64,000 bases of DNA from GCA-2862585 sp049890295 (GCA_049890295.1 JBMHBP010000005.1:1-64000); one strand, 5' to 3'; positions 9,905 through 18,679 are shown, counted from the stretch's first letter. Notes: generated by a model from the sequence alone, not told the origin. Program-made: numbers and translations.

Positions 9905-10656
9905 TTTGAAAAGGAGTAAGAAATACCAATTTTCGGGCCAAAACCTAAATATTTATGGTAACCTATATTAGATTCTATCGCTAGATTTTTAATGAGATAA
10001 GCAATAGCAAATTGGTTTAAATTAGCAGTATTGGAAAGTGAATATTGAAGAAGTAAATTCTCAAGAACTGAATAATTAAGGTCTATAATTACTGAAAGTG
10101 GAAGACTAATTTCTTTTTTTGATGAAAGCCGTAAATCAACTTTATCACTTATCCAATAAGCCAACCCTAGTTCTATAGCCTTACCATCAGAAGGGTTTCC
10201 AAATGGGTTTTTAAATTGAAAACCAACAGAAAGATGCTGCAAAAGTTCAACTTGACCAGCCAAATCAGCAATTAAAAAATAGCTAGTTTCATTACTTATT
10301 TTTTGTAGGTTATAATTGGTCTTAATACCCAAACAAAAAGTGGAAGAAAATTGACGAGCAAAAGACAAAGCTAAATCGTTTACGCTGTAAAACTCATCTC
10401 CATAGTTCTTCCATGACGTACCAACTACACCATAACTTACTGGAATTACAGTTGATAATGTAGATGTTGCTAATTCAGGGATTAAGAATCGGTCTTCGTA
10501 AGAAAAACCAATGGCAAAAACAGGGCTATAAACTATACCAGCTACGTTCTCTGACCAAAGACCCTTGCCTAAAATAGAGTTTCCATTAATGATGGTGTTT
10601 TGAGAATAGCTATGTGTTATGACTGCCAAAAAAAAGGCAAATAAAAAGGGGTTCAT
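9901..10656 (-). CDS. Predicted outer-membrane beta-barrel protein
   Basis: This is a 251-residue protein of unknown function with a signal peptide (MNPFLFAFFLAVITHSYSQ) and alternating beta-strand-like segments through to the end, FGPKIGISYSFSK. It resembles small Bacteroidota barrel proteins of the PorV/PorP type in general pattern, but I cannot assign it to a family. It lies between purE (44-bp gap) and the HhH-barrel gene, whose start it overlaps by 4 bp, so the two barrel proteins are likely made together and may work together at the outer membrane. Confidence 0.7.
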   Translation of the reverse strand: MNPFLFAFFLAVITHSYSQNTIINGNSILGKGLWSENVAGIVYSPVFAIGFSYEDRFLIPELATSTLSTVIPVSYGVVGTSWKNYGDEFYSVNDLALSFARQFSSTFCLGIKTNYNLQKISNETSYFLIADLAGQVELLQHLSVGFQFKNPFGNPSDGKAIELGLAYWISDKVDLRLSSKKEISLPLSVIIDLNYSVLENLLLQYSLSNTANLNQFAIAYLIKNLAIESNIGYHKYLGFGPKIGISYSFSK

Positions 10657-10700
10657 GACTATAAGTTTGAACCCCTAAAATAAACTATTTTATTTACTAA

Positions 10701-11213
10701 CTATTGAACTCTAAACTCAAATTTTTCGGAAGCTAAATCTTGATTGGCTTTTACGATTTTTTGTTTCATATTCATTTTAAACTCTACCATTCTAGCATGA
10801 AGTGCTTCGTCAGAAGTTGATAGAATTTGACCTGCCAAAATACCAGCATTGTATGCGGCATCTAACCCTACAGTAGCCACAGGAATTCCCGGAGGCATTT
10901 GAAGAATTGATAAAATACTATCCCAGCCATCAATAGATATTGATGAACGGCATGGCACACCAATGACAGGAACAGTAGCAAAAGCAGCTACAACACCTGG
11001 AAGGTGAGCTGCACCACCAGCACCTGCAATAATAACTTTTATCCCGCGAGCGTGAGCATTAGTGGCAAACTCTTCAACTTTTTCAGGCACTCTATGTGCT
11101 GATAATGCATTTATTTCAAAGGGGATTTTCATTGAGTTTAAAAAATCGGCTGCCTTTCGCATTACTGGCATATCCGATGTACTTCCCATAATTATACTTA
11201 CTGCTGCTTTCAT
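10701..11213 (-). CDS. purE: N5-carboxyaminoimidazole ribonucleotide mutase
   Basis: Class I PurE converts N5-CAIR to CAIR in purine synthesis. The active-site segment GSTSDMPVMRKA (10-21), the SAHR motif (39-42), GAGGAAHLPGVVAA (63-76) and the GVPC segment are intact. The length of 170 is normal. The gene is transcribed away from hpt, a purine-salvage gene, across an 89-bp spacer with two mirror-image promoter boxes. PurK, its usual partner, is not in the window. Confidence 0.97.
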   Translation of the reverse strand: MKAAVSIIMGSTSDMPVMRKAADFLNSMKIPFEINALSAHRVPEKVEEFATNAHARGIKVIIAGAGGAAHLPGVVAAFATVPVIGVPCRSSISIDGWDSILSILQMPPGIPVATVGLDAAYNAGILAGQILSTSDEALHARMVEFKMNMKQKIVKANQDLASEKFEFRVQ

Positions 11214-11239
11214 AAAAAATATTGATTAATTTATAGCTG

Positions 11240-11247
11240 CGAATTTA
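11240..11247 (-). promoter_or_regulatory. Candidate -7 box of purE
   Basis: TAAATTCG on the minus strand, 26 bp before the purE ATG, differs from TAnnTTTG at one base. It is one arm of a 9-bp inverted repeat whose other arm is the matching box of hpt at 11281-11289. Confidence 0.4.
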
Positions 11248-11280
11248 TAAAATCTAAATAATTTAAATCCCAATTTATTG

Positions 11281-11288
11281 TAAATTCG
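11281..11288 (+). promoter_or_regulatory. Candidate -7 box of the hpt-adk-obg run
   Basis: TAAATTCG on the plus strand, 14 bp before the hpt ATG, is the mirror image of the box for purE. No TTTG is found at the -33 spacing, so promoter assignment rests on position and symmetry. Confidence 0.4.
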
Positions 11289-11302
11289 CCAATAACAATT
11301 CT

Positions 11303-11833
11303 ATGATAGAAATTCACGACAAAACATTTGAACCTTATCTTTCAGCAAAAGAGATTCAAGAGACTATTGATCTTATGTCAACTGAAATGAACTTTCTAGA
11401 AAAAGAAAATCCATTATTTATCGTTATTCTCAAAGGGTCGTTTATTTTCGCATCTGATTTACTAAGAGCGTTATCCTTCGATGGTGAAGTTACATTTATG
11501 CAATTAAAATCATATGATGGGACAAATAGTACTGGTAACATAACAGATTTGTTAGGACTTCCTGCTAATCTTAAAAATCGAACACTAGTTGTGCTGGAAG
11601 ATATAATTGACACTGGAAATACCCTATCATACCTCAACGAGCAATTGTTAAAAGAAAACCCTAATAAAATATACTATGCTAGTTTATTACTCAAACCAAG
11701 CGTATATAAAAAAGATATCAAAATTGATTTTATTGGTAAAGAAATCCCAAATCATTTTGTAGTTGGCTATGGCTTAGATTACAATGAATTGGGTCGAACC
11801 TTACCAGAAATTTATCGACTTAAAAACAAATAA
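11303..11833 (+). CDS. hpt: Hypoxanthine phosphoribosyltransferase
   Basis: Hpt salvages hypoxanthine (and often guanine) to the nucleotide using PRPP. The PRPP-binding signature VVLEDIIDTGNT (96-107) has both acidic residues, Glu99 and Asp100; the Leu-Lys-Gly-Ser flexible-loop segment (43-46) and the hood-side GYGLDYNE segment near the C-terminus are also present. Length 176 is normal. It is the first gene of a plus-strand run, with adk starting 2 bp after its stop. This places purine salvage next to nucleotide phosphorylation, and opposite the de novo gene purE. Confidence 0.96.
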   Translation: MIEIHDKTFEPYLSAKEIQETIDLMSTEMNFLEKENPLFIVILKGSFIFASDLLRALSFDGEVTFMQLKSYDGTNSTGNITDLLGLPANLKNRTLVVLEDIIDTGNTLSYLNEQLLKENPNKIYYASLLLKPSVYKKDIKIDFIGKEIPNHFVVGYGLDYNELGRTLPEIYRLKNK

Positions 11834-11835
11834 CT

Positions 11836-12408
11836 ATGTTAAATATCGTATTGTTTGGCCCTCCTGGGGCTGGAAAAGGTACCCAATCACAATTATTAAT
11901 TGATAACTATTCACTAATTCACTTGTCAACAGGTGATATATTAAGAAATGAAATTTCAAAAGGAAGTGAATTAGGACTGAAGGCCAAAACACTTATGGAT
12001 AGAGGTGACTTAGTTCCTGATGAAGTAGTTATTGGAATGATTAAAAATATTTTGGAACAAAACCTCAACGCTAATGGCTTTATTTTTGATGGTTTTCCAA
12101 GAACAACAGCTCAAGCTGAATCTCTTGACCAGATGTTAAAGGAGTTAAACACCTCTATTTCTACTATGCTATCACTTGAAGTTGACGATAATGAATTAAC
12201 AAAAAGACTTTTAGAAAGGGGAAAAAGTAGTGGTAGAGCCGATGATGCTAACGAAGAAATAATTCGCAACAGAATTAATGAATACAATTCAAAAACAGCA
12301 CCACTTAAATTATTTTACAGTAATCAAAATAAACTCCGGAGTATTGATGGTGTTGGAACCATTGAAGATATAAATCAAAAATTATGTCTATCAATTGATC
12401 AACTGTAA
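11836..12408 (+). CDS. adk: Adenylate kinase (short-LID form)
   Basis: Adk interconverts ATP + AMP and two ADP. The P-loop GPPGAGKGT (8-16), the AMP-site segment STGDILR and the DGFPRT motif are intact. At 190 residues it lacks the long zinc-bearing LID insert of E. coli Adk (214 residues); the region after LLERG (SSGRADDANEE) is the short form. It starts 2 bp after hpt and its stop overlaps the obg start by 1 bp (TAATG). Confidence 0.96.
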   Translation: MLNIVLFGPPGAGKGTQSQLLIDNYSLIHLSTGDILRNEISKGSELGLKAKTLMDRGDLVPDEVVIGMIKNILEQNLNANGFIFDGFPRTTAQAESLDQMLKELNTSISTMLSLEVDDNELTKRLLERGKSSGRADDANEEIIRNRINEYNSKTAPLKLFYSNQNKLRSIDGVGTIEDINQKLCLSIDQL

Positions 12409-13406
12409 TGAAAGTTAAAAACTCCAATTTTGTTGATTACGTCAAAATCTTCTGCCGTTCCGGTAAAGGAGGAGCAGGCTCTGCTCATTTCTTAAGAGAC
12501 AGAAATACTGCTAAAGGTGGACCTGATGGTGGAGATGGTGGTAGAGGTGGACACATCGTAGTGCAAGGAAACGATCAAATGTGGACCTTACTACATCTAA
12601 AATACCAGAAGCACCTTTTCGCTGAACATGGTGTAGCGGGTAGCGGAAATAAAAAAATTGGAAAAGACGGTGAAAATAAAATCATTCAAGTTCCACTAGG
12701 AACAGTAGCAAAAGATGCTGAAACCGGTGAGATTTTATTTGAAATTACAAGCCATTCCGAACAAAAAATTTTGCTTGAAGGTGGAAAAGGTGGAAGAGGA
12801 AACGTTCATTTTAAGTCGTCAACAAATCAAACACCACGTTATGCACAACCTGGAATAGGAAGTCAGGAAGGTTGGTTTATTTTAGAATTAAAAGTACTAG
12901 CAGATGTGGGTCTTGTAGGTTTTCCAAATGCCGGAAAATCCACATTACTTTCTGTAGTTTCAGCAGCCAAACCAGAAATTGCTAACTATCCTTTTACAAC
13001 TTTAGTTCCCAACTTAGGAATTGTATCGTACAGAGAAGATCGATCATTCATAATGGCCGATATCCCTGGAATAATTGAAGGAGCATCGGAAGGTAAAGGG
13101 CTAGGATTACGATTTCTAAGGCACATAGAACGAAATTCCACCTTACTCTTTCTTGTACCCTCAGATAGCAATGATATTGTCAATGAATACAATATACTCT
13201 TAGGGGAATTAGAAAAATATAATCCTGAATTACTAGATAAAGAACGTATTCTTGCAATCAGCAAGTCTGATATGCTTGACGATGAATTAGAAAGCGAATT
13301 GAAAAAAGAAATACCACAACATATCGATGTAGTATTTATTTCTTCAGTTGCTCAAAAAGGAATAATTGAACTGAAAGATAAAGTTTGGAATAAATTGACC
13401 AAGTAA
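12408..13406 (+). CDS. obg: GTPase Obg (ribosome assembly / stress)
   Basis: Obg is an essential GTPase that binds the large ribosomal subunit. The N-terminal glycine-rich Obg fold (residues about 15-160, for example GGPDGGDGGRGGH) precedes the G domain with G1 GFPNAGKST (171-179), G2 in YPFTT, G3 DIPG and a G4-like SKSD. The chain stops after the G domain at 332 residues, so the variable C-terminal OCT domain is absent, as in many Bacteroidota. Its ATG overlaps the adk stop, and the next gene starts immediately after its own stop. Confidence 0.96.
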   Translation: MKVKNSNFVDYVKIFCRSGKGGAGSAHFLRDRNTAKGGPDGGDGGRGGHIVVQGNDQMWTLLHLKYQKHLFAEHGVAGSGNKKIGKDGENKIIQVPLGTVAKDAETGEILFEITSHSEQKILLEGGKGGRGNVHFKSSTNQTPRYAQPGIGSQEGWFILELKVLADVGLVGFPNAGKSTLLSVVSAAKPEIANYPFTTLVPNLGIVSYREDRSFIMADIPGIIEGASEGKGLGLRFLRHIERNSTLLFLVPSDSNDIVNEYNILLGELEKYNPELLDKERILAISKSDMLDDELESELKKEIPQHIDVVFISSVAQKGIIELKDKVWNKLTK

Positions 13407-13949
13407 ATGCAACATCTCATTGAAATCGATAGATTTTGGTTTTATTTAATCAATCATTCTGGTAACGAAAACTGGGATGAGTTCATGCTTTTTGCCACTC
13501 ACAAACTATCTTGGATACCACTTTATGCATTATTGGTAGCCATAATAATTTACACAAAGAAAAAGAAAAGTGTTTGGATACTACTTACAACAATCATAGT
13601 GATTAGTTGTTGTGATTTAGGTAGTGTTCATTTGTTTAAAAATGTTTTTGAAAGACTACGGCCCTGCCATGTACTAGAAAACGTTAGGCTAGTAACTGAA
13701 GGCTGTGGGGGCTATTACGGTTTTGTATCTTCTCATGCCTCAAATGTATTCGGTCTAGCTATTGTACTTGGAAAACTCTCGGAAAATAGAATGTTATTTC
13801 TGACTTTATTGTTATGGGCTAGTGTAGTTTCGTTCAGTAGGGTGTATGTAGGCGTACATTATCCTTCTGATATTTTAGGTGGAATGATGTGGGGAACTTT
13901 TGTAGCTTTGATAGGCGTAAAAACATATACTTTTTTCACACAAAAATGA
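13407..13949 (+). CDS. PAP2-family membrane phosphatase
   Basis: A 180-residue integral membrane protein of the type 2 phosphatidic acid phosphatase family. All three motifs are visible: KxxxxxxRP (Lys78 to Arg85-Pro86), the SSH variant of PSGH (108-110) and SRVYVGVHYPSD (144-155) with His151 and Asp155. Such enzymes dephosphorylate lipid phosphates such as undecaprenyl pyrophosphate or phosphatidylglycerol phosphate at the membrane; the substrate here is not readable. It begins right after the obg stop codon and overlaps the next small gene by 4 bp. Confidence 0.9.
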   Translation: MQHLIEIDRFWFYLINHSGNENWDEFMLFATHKLSWIPLYALLVAIIIYTKKKKSVWILLTTIIVISCCDLGSVHLFKNVFERLRPCHVLENVRLVTEGCGGYYGFVSSHASNVFGLAIVLGKLSENRMLFLTLLLWASVVSFSRVYVGVHYPSDILGGMMWGTFVALIGVKTYTFFTQK

Positions 13950-14098
13950 AACAATTCAATGCAATATGGTTTGTGTGGTTTGTGTTAATAATATTATGGA
14001 ACTATATTTGGGAGAATGTACCTCCTATAGCAGATGTCATTGTTGCGGTCATTCTTTCAATTCTATTATATCAAACTAACTCTAGAATAAAAAAATGA
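13946..14098 (+). CDS. Small membrane protein, 50 residues, unknown
   Basis: The 50-residue reading frame overlaps the PAP2 gene by ATGA and the following phosphatase gene by ATGA, which strongly suggests a real, translationally coupled gene. It holds two hydrophobic stretches (about residues 5-19 and 25-41) around a short polar loop, so two membrane passes are likely. I recognise no family. The frame extends upstream to 13889 inside the PAP2 gene, but the coupled ATG at 13946 is the better start. Confidence 0.65.
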   Translation: MKQFNAIWFVWFVLIILWNYIWENVPPIADVIVAVILSILLYQTNSRIKK

Positions 14099-15648
14099 AA
14101 AGAATTTTAATTTTAATTTTATCATTACTGATAAATACATTATTTGCTCAAGATCAACCTAAACTCGTAGTAGGTATTGTAGTCGACCAAATGCGTTATG
14201 ATTACATCTACAGATTCTGGAACAAGTTTGAAGATAATGGATTCAAACGATTAGTTAACGAAGGGTATTTTTGTAGAAACACTCATTTTGATTACGTACC
14301 CACTTATACAGGTCCAGGACATGCGAGTATTTTCACAGGAACAACACCTTCAGTACATGGAATTATTGGAAATAATTGGTATAATAAAGAAGAAGGTATT
14401 TCAGTATATTGTGCCGGAGACGGTAGTGCTACTACAGTTTGTGACTGCGACAACCATGTGGATATTGAGTCAACCTCAGGGCAAATGTCACCACACAGAA
14501 TGATAACAACTACCTTTTCTGATCAGCTAAGACTTTTTAGCCCACAGTCAAAAGTATTTGGTATTTCTTTAAAAGACAGAGGAGCTATTCTTCCAGCTGG
14601 CCATATGGCAAATGGAGCATTTTGGATGGATAAAAATGCTAATTGGGTATCTAGTTCGTATTACTATGAACAACTTCCTGAATGGTTGGTTGAGTTTCAA
14701 AAAAGCACGCCATCGACAAGCTACATGAGAGAAAATTGGCAAGGAAAAACATTTAGCTACCACTTCGATAGTCTACTGGCCAGTCAAGGACCAGGAGTGA
14801 TAAAATATACTCCTCAGGGTAATACAATATTAAAAGATTTAGCAATTAGTTTAATTGAAAATGAAAAATTGGGTCAAGATAAAATCACCGATGTACTAAC
14901 ATTAAGTTTTTCATCCACCGATTACATTGGTCATCAGTATGGACCACATGCTGAAGAACTTGTTGACACCTACCTTGAGCTTGATAAAGATCTGGCATAT
15001 TTTCTCAGTTACATAGATAAAAATATAGGCTCTGAAAATACCCTTATTTTTCTGACCGCCGATCACGGCGTGGTGAGCGTTCCTAACGAATTAATTAATC
15101 GAAAAATACCAGCAGGATATTTTAATGCTAATCAACTGATCAATAAATTAAATAGTCATCTTTCTTCCTATTTTGGAGAAAACGAATGGGTACTAAAGTA
15201 TTCTAATCAACAATTTTTTCTAAATAGAAAGGAAATTGAAGAACAACAACTTTCGCATCAATCCATACAACAAGTTACTGCCGATTATTTAATTGGCTTG
15301 AGTGGTGTACAAAACACTTATACTGCCCATCAATTACACCACAATGAATATCAGAACAGCTTTGCAGCATTAATTCAAAAAGGGTATAATCAAAAACGGT
15401 CAGGTGATGTAATTATTTCATTAAAGCCAGGCTGGATAGAGTGGAATTCACCTAGAGGAACAACACATGGATCATGCTTTAGTTATGATACACACGTTCC
15501 TTTAATTTTCTGGGGAAAAAATATCAATCATGGGCTGACTGATGAGAATATAAACATCAGTGATATAGCTCCTACAATAAGCTCACTGGTAGGAATTTCC
15601 TATCCTAATGGTTGTACAGGTAAACCAATTAAACAAATAACAGAGTGA
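14095..15648 (+). CDS. pafA: PafA-type alkaline phosphatase
   Basis: A secreted or periplasmic alkaline-phosphatase-superfamily monoesterase. A signal peptide (residues 1-18, cut after LFA) precedes the metal ligand Asp31 and the nucleophile Thr72 in TGPGHAS (72-78). In PafA of Elizabethkingia the nucleophile is also threonine, in place of the serine of classical PhoA. A late zinc-site segment TADHGVV is present. Length 517 is close to that family. PafA is known as phosphate-irrepressible; no Pho-type site is evident here. The gene is locked between coupled neighbours (ATGA before, GTGA after). Confidence 0.85.
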   Translation: MKRILILILSLLINTLFAQDQPKLVVGIVVDQMRYDYIYRFWNKFEDNGFKRLVNEGYFCRNTHFDYVPTYTGPGHASIFTGTTPSVHGIIGNNWYNKEEGISVYCAGDGSATTVCDCDNHVDIESTSGQMSPHRMITTTFSDQLRLFSPQSKVFGISLKDRGAILPAGHMANGAFWMDKNANWVSSSYYYEQLPEWLVEFQKSTPSTSYMRENWQGKTFSYHFDSLLASQGPGVIKYTPQGNTILKDLAISLIENEKLGQDKITDVLTLSFSSTDYIGHQYGPHAEELVDTYLELDKDLAYFLSYIDKNIGSENTLIFLTADHGVVSVPNELINRKIPAGYFNANQLINKLNSHLSSYFGENEWVLKYSNQQFFLNRKEIEEQQLSHQSIQQVTADYLIGLSGVQNTYTAHQLHHNEYQNSFAALIQKGYNQKRSGDVIISLKPGWIEWNSPRGTTHGSCFSYDTHVPLIFWGKNINHGLTDENINISDIAPTISSLVGISYPNGCTGKPIKQITE

Positions 15649-16655
15649 ACAAAATAGATTGTCATCACTATTCGGTTTATGTTGGAGAACATGCTCTAGA
15701 AAAACTAAAATTTAGTAGCTATTCTAAAATTGCAATTTTAGTAGACGAAAACACTAAGAAATATTGTCTTGACATTCTATTACAAGAAACAAAACTTTCA
15801 GCTAATCTTATAATATGTATTGACTCAGGAGAAAGCCATAAAACTATATCGACATGTCAAAAAATTTGGCATGAACTGACCGCCAGTAATTTTGATAGGA
15901 ATAGTTTACTAATTAATCTAGGTGGTGGTGTTATTTGTGATATGGGTGGCTTTGCAGCATCTTGTTATAAAAGAGGTATTGATTTTATACACATTCCAAC
16001 TACTTTATTAGCTATGGTTGACGCCTCAGTTGGTGGTAAGTTAGGAATAGATTTTAGTAATTTAAAAAATCAAATAGGTTTGTTTAACCATCCGCAATCA
16101 GTTTTAATTTATCCGTCATTTTTACAAACACTCGAAAAAAGACAATGGAAATCAGGCTTTGCAGAAATAATCAAACATGCCTTAATTTATGATAATAAGT
16201 ACTGGAAAACACTACTGAATAAAAGCTTTGATACAATCCAATGGGAATCAACTATTCTAAAAAGTATTCAAATTAAAAATGATATTGTTTCAAACGATTT
16301 TAAAGAGAGTGGAATTAGAAAGATATTAAACTTTGGACATACAATCGGGCATGCTATTGAAAGTTATTTTTTATCTCAAGGAAAAGATATACTTCATGGT
16401 GAGGCAGTGGCCTGTGGTATTTTACAAGAATGTAAACTATCAAATATTTCTCATTCTGAAAAAATGGAAATTAAGAAATATATAGACTCCATTTTTCCAG
16501 AAATAAAACTTCCAGATTTCGACGCTATCATGCCATTCATAGTACAAGATAAAAAAAATCAAAACGGGAAATTGTTATTTTCCTTACTTACAAAAATTGG
16601 TAAATGTGAATATAATTGTGAAGTTAGGTTAGATACAATAAGAAAAGTTTTTTAA
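15645..16655 (+). CDS. aroB: 3-dehydroquinate synthase
   Basis: AroB makes 3-dehydroquinate from DAHP, the second step of the shikimate pathway. The NAD-binding LGGGVICDMGGFAA segment, the IPTTLLAMVDASVGGK signature and the zinc ligands (Glu in the GFAEIIKHA segment, His in NFGHTIGHAIE, His in HGEAVA) are intact. It starts with GTG at 15645, overlapping the stop of the phosphatase gene (GTGA). The length of 336 is slightly short but complete. The pathway gene aroA follows after one intervening gene. Confidence 0.95.
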   Translation: MNKIDCHHYSVYVGEHALEKLKFSSYSKIAILVDENTKKYCLDILLQETKLSANLIICIDSGESHKTISTCQKIWHELTASNFDRNSLLINLGGGVICDMGGFAASCYKRGIDFIHIPTTLLAMVDASVGGKLGIDFSNLKNQIGLFNHPQSVLIYPSFLQTLEKRQWKSGFAEIIKHALIYDNKYWKTLLNKSFDTIQWESTILKSIQIKNDIVSNDFKESGIRKILNFGHTIGHAIESYFLSQGKDILHGEAVACGILQECKLSNISHSEKMEIKKYIDSIFPEIKLPDFDAIMPFIVQDKKNQNGKLLFSLLTKIGKCEYNCEVRLDTIRKVF

Positions 16656-16658
16656 TAT

Positions 16659-16666
16659 TATATTTG
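16659..16666 (+). promoter_or_regulatory. -7 box before the methyltransferase-like gene and aroA
   Basis: TATATTTG lies 14 bp before the ATG at 16681, inside the 25-bp gap after aroB. It suggests the following two genes can be transcribed separately from the hpt-aroB run. The -33 element is not recognisable. Confidence 0.45.
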
Positions 16667-16680
16667 AATTTTATCTTAAC

Positions 16681-17445
16681 ATGTCATCAGCAAAAGAATA
16701 CCTACTAAAAGAAAATATAAATCGATATTTTGATTTAAATACAAACCAAGAATTTGTTGAAGGTGTATTTGATGCTGTTTCTGGCAATCTTGATATCCCC
16801 TTTCCCCCCGATTTTGAAGACTTAGCACGCTTACATCAACTAATAAGAAAACGAAAACCCTTTACTGTCTTAGAATTTGGTGTAGGACTTTCATCGCTCG
16901 TTATTGCAGACGCTTTAGCTAAAAACAAAGCTGAATTTTTAGCCCTAAAACAAAAAGTTGAAATCAGAAATCGCTTTATGTTTCAGTTATTTTCAGTAGA
17001 TACTGATGGCAAATGGTTAGAAAAAGCAAAGAGTAACATACCAAATTCATTGAAAGAAATTATCAATTATCACAGTTCATCTGTAAGCATTGGAACATTT
17101 AATGGAAGATTATGTCACTTTTACGATTCATTACCAGATATAGTCCCAGATTTCATATATTTAGATGGACCGAACCCAAAAGATGTTAAAGGTGATATTA
17201 ATGGTTTAAGTTTTAAATGTGATGAACGCACAGTGATGTCTGGAGACCTTTTAAGAATGGAATCTATATTTCTGCCTGGTACTTTTATTCTAATTGACGG
17301 AAGGACAAACAACTCCCGTTTTTTAGCTAATAATTTTCAACGAAAATTTGATTATTATTGGGATAAAGAAAACGATATTTCAACCTTTGAACTTGTAGAA
17401 GATAGACTCGGTAAATACAATATTTTAGGAAGTGATTTCTTCTAA
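16681..17445 (+). CDS. Methyltransferase-like protein of unknown function
   Basis: The 254-residue protein has a Rossmann-like methyltransferase core. LEFGVGLSSLVIADAL (about 64-79) looks like the SAM-binding motif I, FSVDTD (about 103-108) ends the next strand with an acidic residue, and DFIYLDGP (157-164) fits the motif around the fourth strand. I cannot place it in a named family and the substrate is unknown; an O- or N-methyltransferase acting on a small molecule or a glycan is possible. It sits between aroB and aroA, and aroA starts 1 bp after its stop. Confidence 0.6.
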   Translation: MSSAKEYLLKENINRYFDLNTNQEFVEGVFDAVSGNLDIPFPPDFEDLARLHQLIRKRKPFTVLEFGVGLSSLVIADALAKNKAEFLALKQKVEIRNRFMFQLFSVDTDGKWLEKAKSNIPNSLKEIINYHSSSVSIGTFNGRLCHFYDSLPDIVPDFIYLDGPNPKDVKGDINGLSFKCDERTVMSGDLLRMESIFLPGTFILIDGRTNNSRFLANNFQRKFDYYWDKENDISTFELVEDRLGKYNILGSDFF

Positions 17446-17446
17446 T

Positions 17447-18679
17447 ATGATATATACTATTTCCCATCCGTCAAAAATTATAGATGCTGAAATTACACTC
17501 CCATTTTCAAAAAGTCTAAGTAATAGGGCATTAATCATCAGCCAACTTTGTGACCAAAAATTTGAAATTAATAACCTTTCAGATTCGAGTGATACTCAAA
17601 AATTATTGTATGCACTACAAAACACTTCGAACACAATTGATGTTGGTGATTGTGGAACAGCTTTTAGATTTTTAACAGCACTTCTAGCTATTTCAAAAAA
17701 GACTTACACCTTAAAAGGAAGCCCTAGAATGCACCAAAGACCAATAAAAATATTGGTAGATGCACTTCGACAAATTGGAGCAGACATTAGATACCTAGAA
17801 AATGAAGGCTATCCTCCCCTTTTAATAAAAGGAAAGACTCTTATAGGAAATAAGGTTAGTGTAAAAGCAAATATTAGTAGTCAATATATATCTGCACTAT
17901 TATTAATTGCTCCAAGCTTGAAAAATGGTTTGAATATAACGTTAGAGGGAAACATATTATCAAAACCATACATATCAATGACTCTAAAAATGATGGCTTT
18001 TTTTGGTGTACATGCTGATTGGAAGGATAATTCAATACTTATTAAAGCACAACAATATAAGCCACAACCAATTGACATAGAATCAGACTGGAGTAGTTTA
18101 GCCTTTTTATTACAAGCAATGGTGTTTGCAAACAAAGCAAAAGTATCTGTAAATGGACTTTTTGAGGATAGTTGGCAAGGTGACTCTAAGGTCTTAAACC
18201 TTTTTGAAGATTTTGGGATTAAATATCATTTTGAAAATAAAATCCTACAGTTGTACAAGGACACTGATTCAATAAGCTTGATTAAAAACTCTGAGCTTAA
18301 TTTATCTGACTACCCAGATTTAGCTCAAGCTTATAGTTGTGCTATTTCAGGTTCAAAAAATAGTGTATTACTCAGAGGCCTTGATAATTTAAAGTATAAA
18401 GAAAGTCATCGATTAATGGCACTTAATAAAGAGCTACTTAAAATTGGGCAAAAAACAAGATTTAACAATAGCGAATTTGAAATTATTAGCTCGATTTTAA
18501 ACCCTCCTATTGAGAGTTTTGAAACACACAATGACCACAGAATGGCCATGTGCTTGGCTCCGTTTGGTATATTATTTGATGTAAAAATGAAAGAAATTGA
18601 AGTAGTAGAAAAATCTTATCCTAATTTTTGGAACGATATGAATACACTAGGCTTTACAATATCTCCAACAATTGACTAA
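17447..18679 (+). CDS. aroA: 3-phosphoshikimate 1-carboxyvinyltransferase (EPSP synthase)
   Basis: EPSP synthase joins shikimate-3-phosphate and PEP. PFSKSLSNRALI (a variant of the usual SKSxxxRAL), DCGTAFRFLTALLA, SSQYISALLL and the late NDHRMAMCLAP segment are present. A GTG at 17432 opens the frame inside the previous gene, but ATG 17447, one base after that gene's stop, gives the natural N-terminus and 410 residues. The usual glyphosate-contact motif reads DCGTAFRF rather than the NAGTAMRP of sensitive enzymes, as in many Bacteroidota; no resistance claim can be made. Its 3' end overlaps the convergent HAD gene by 26 bp. Confidence 0.93.
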   Translation: MIYTISHPSKIIDAEITLPFSKSLSNRALIISQLCDQKFEINNLSDSSDTQKLLYALQNTSNTIDVGDCGTAFRFLTALLAISKKTYTLKGSPRMHQRPIKILVDALRQIGADIRYLENEGYPPLLIKGKTLIGNKVSVKANISSQYISALLLIAPSLKNGLNITLEGNILSKPYISMTLKMMAFFGVHADWKDNSILIKAQQYKPQPIDIESDWSSLAFLLQAMVFANKAKVSVNGLFEDSWQGDSKVLNLFEDFGIKYHFENKILQLYKDTDSISLIKNSELNLSDYPDLAQAYSCAISGSKNSVLLRGLDNLKYKESHRLMALNKELLKIGQKTRFNNSEFEIISSILNPPIESFETHNDHRMAMCLAPFGILFDVKMKEIEVVEKSYPNFWNDMNTLGFTISPTID

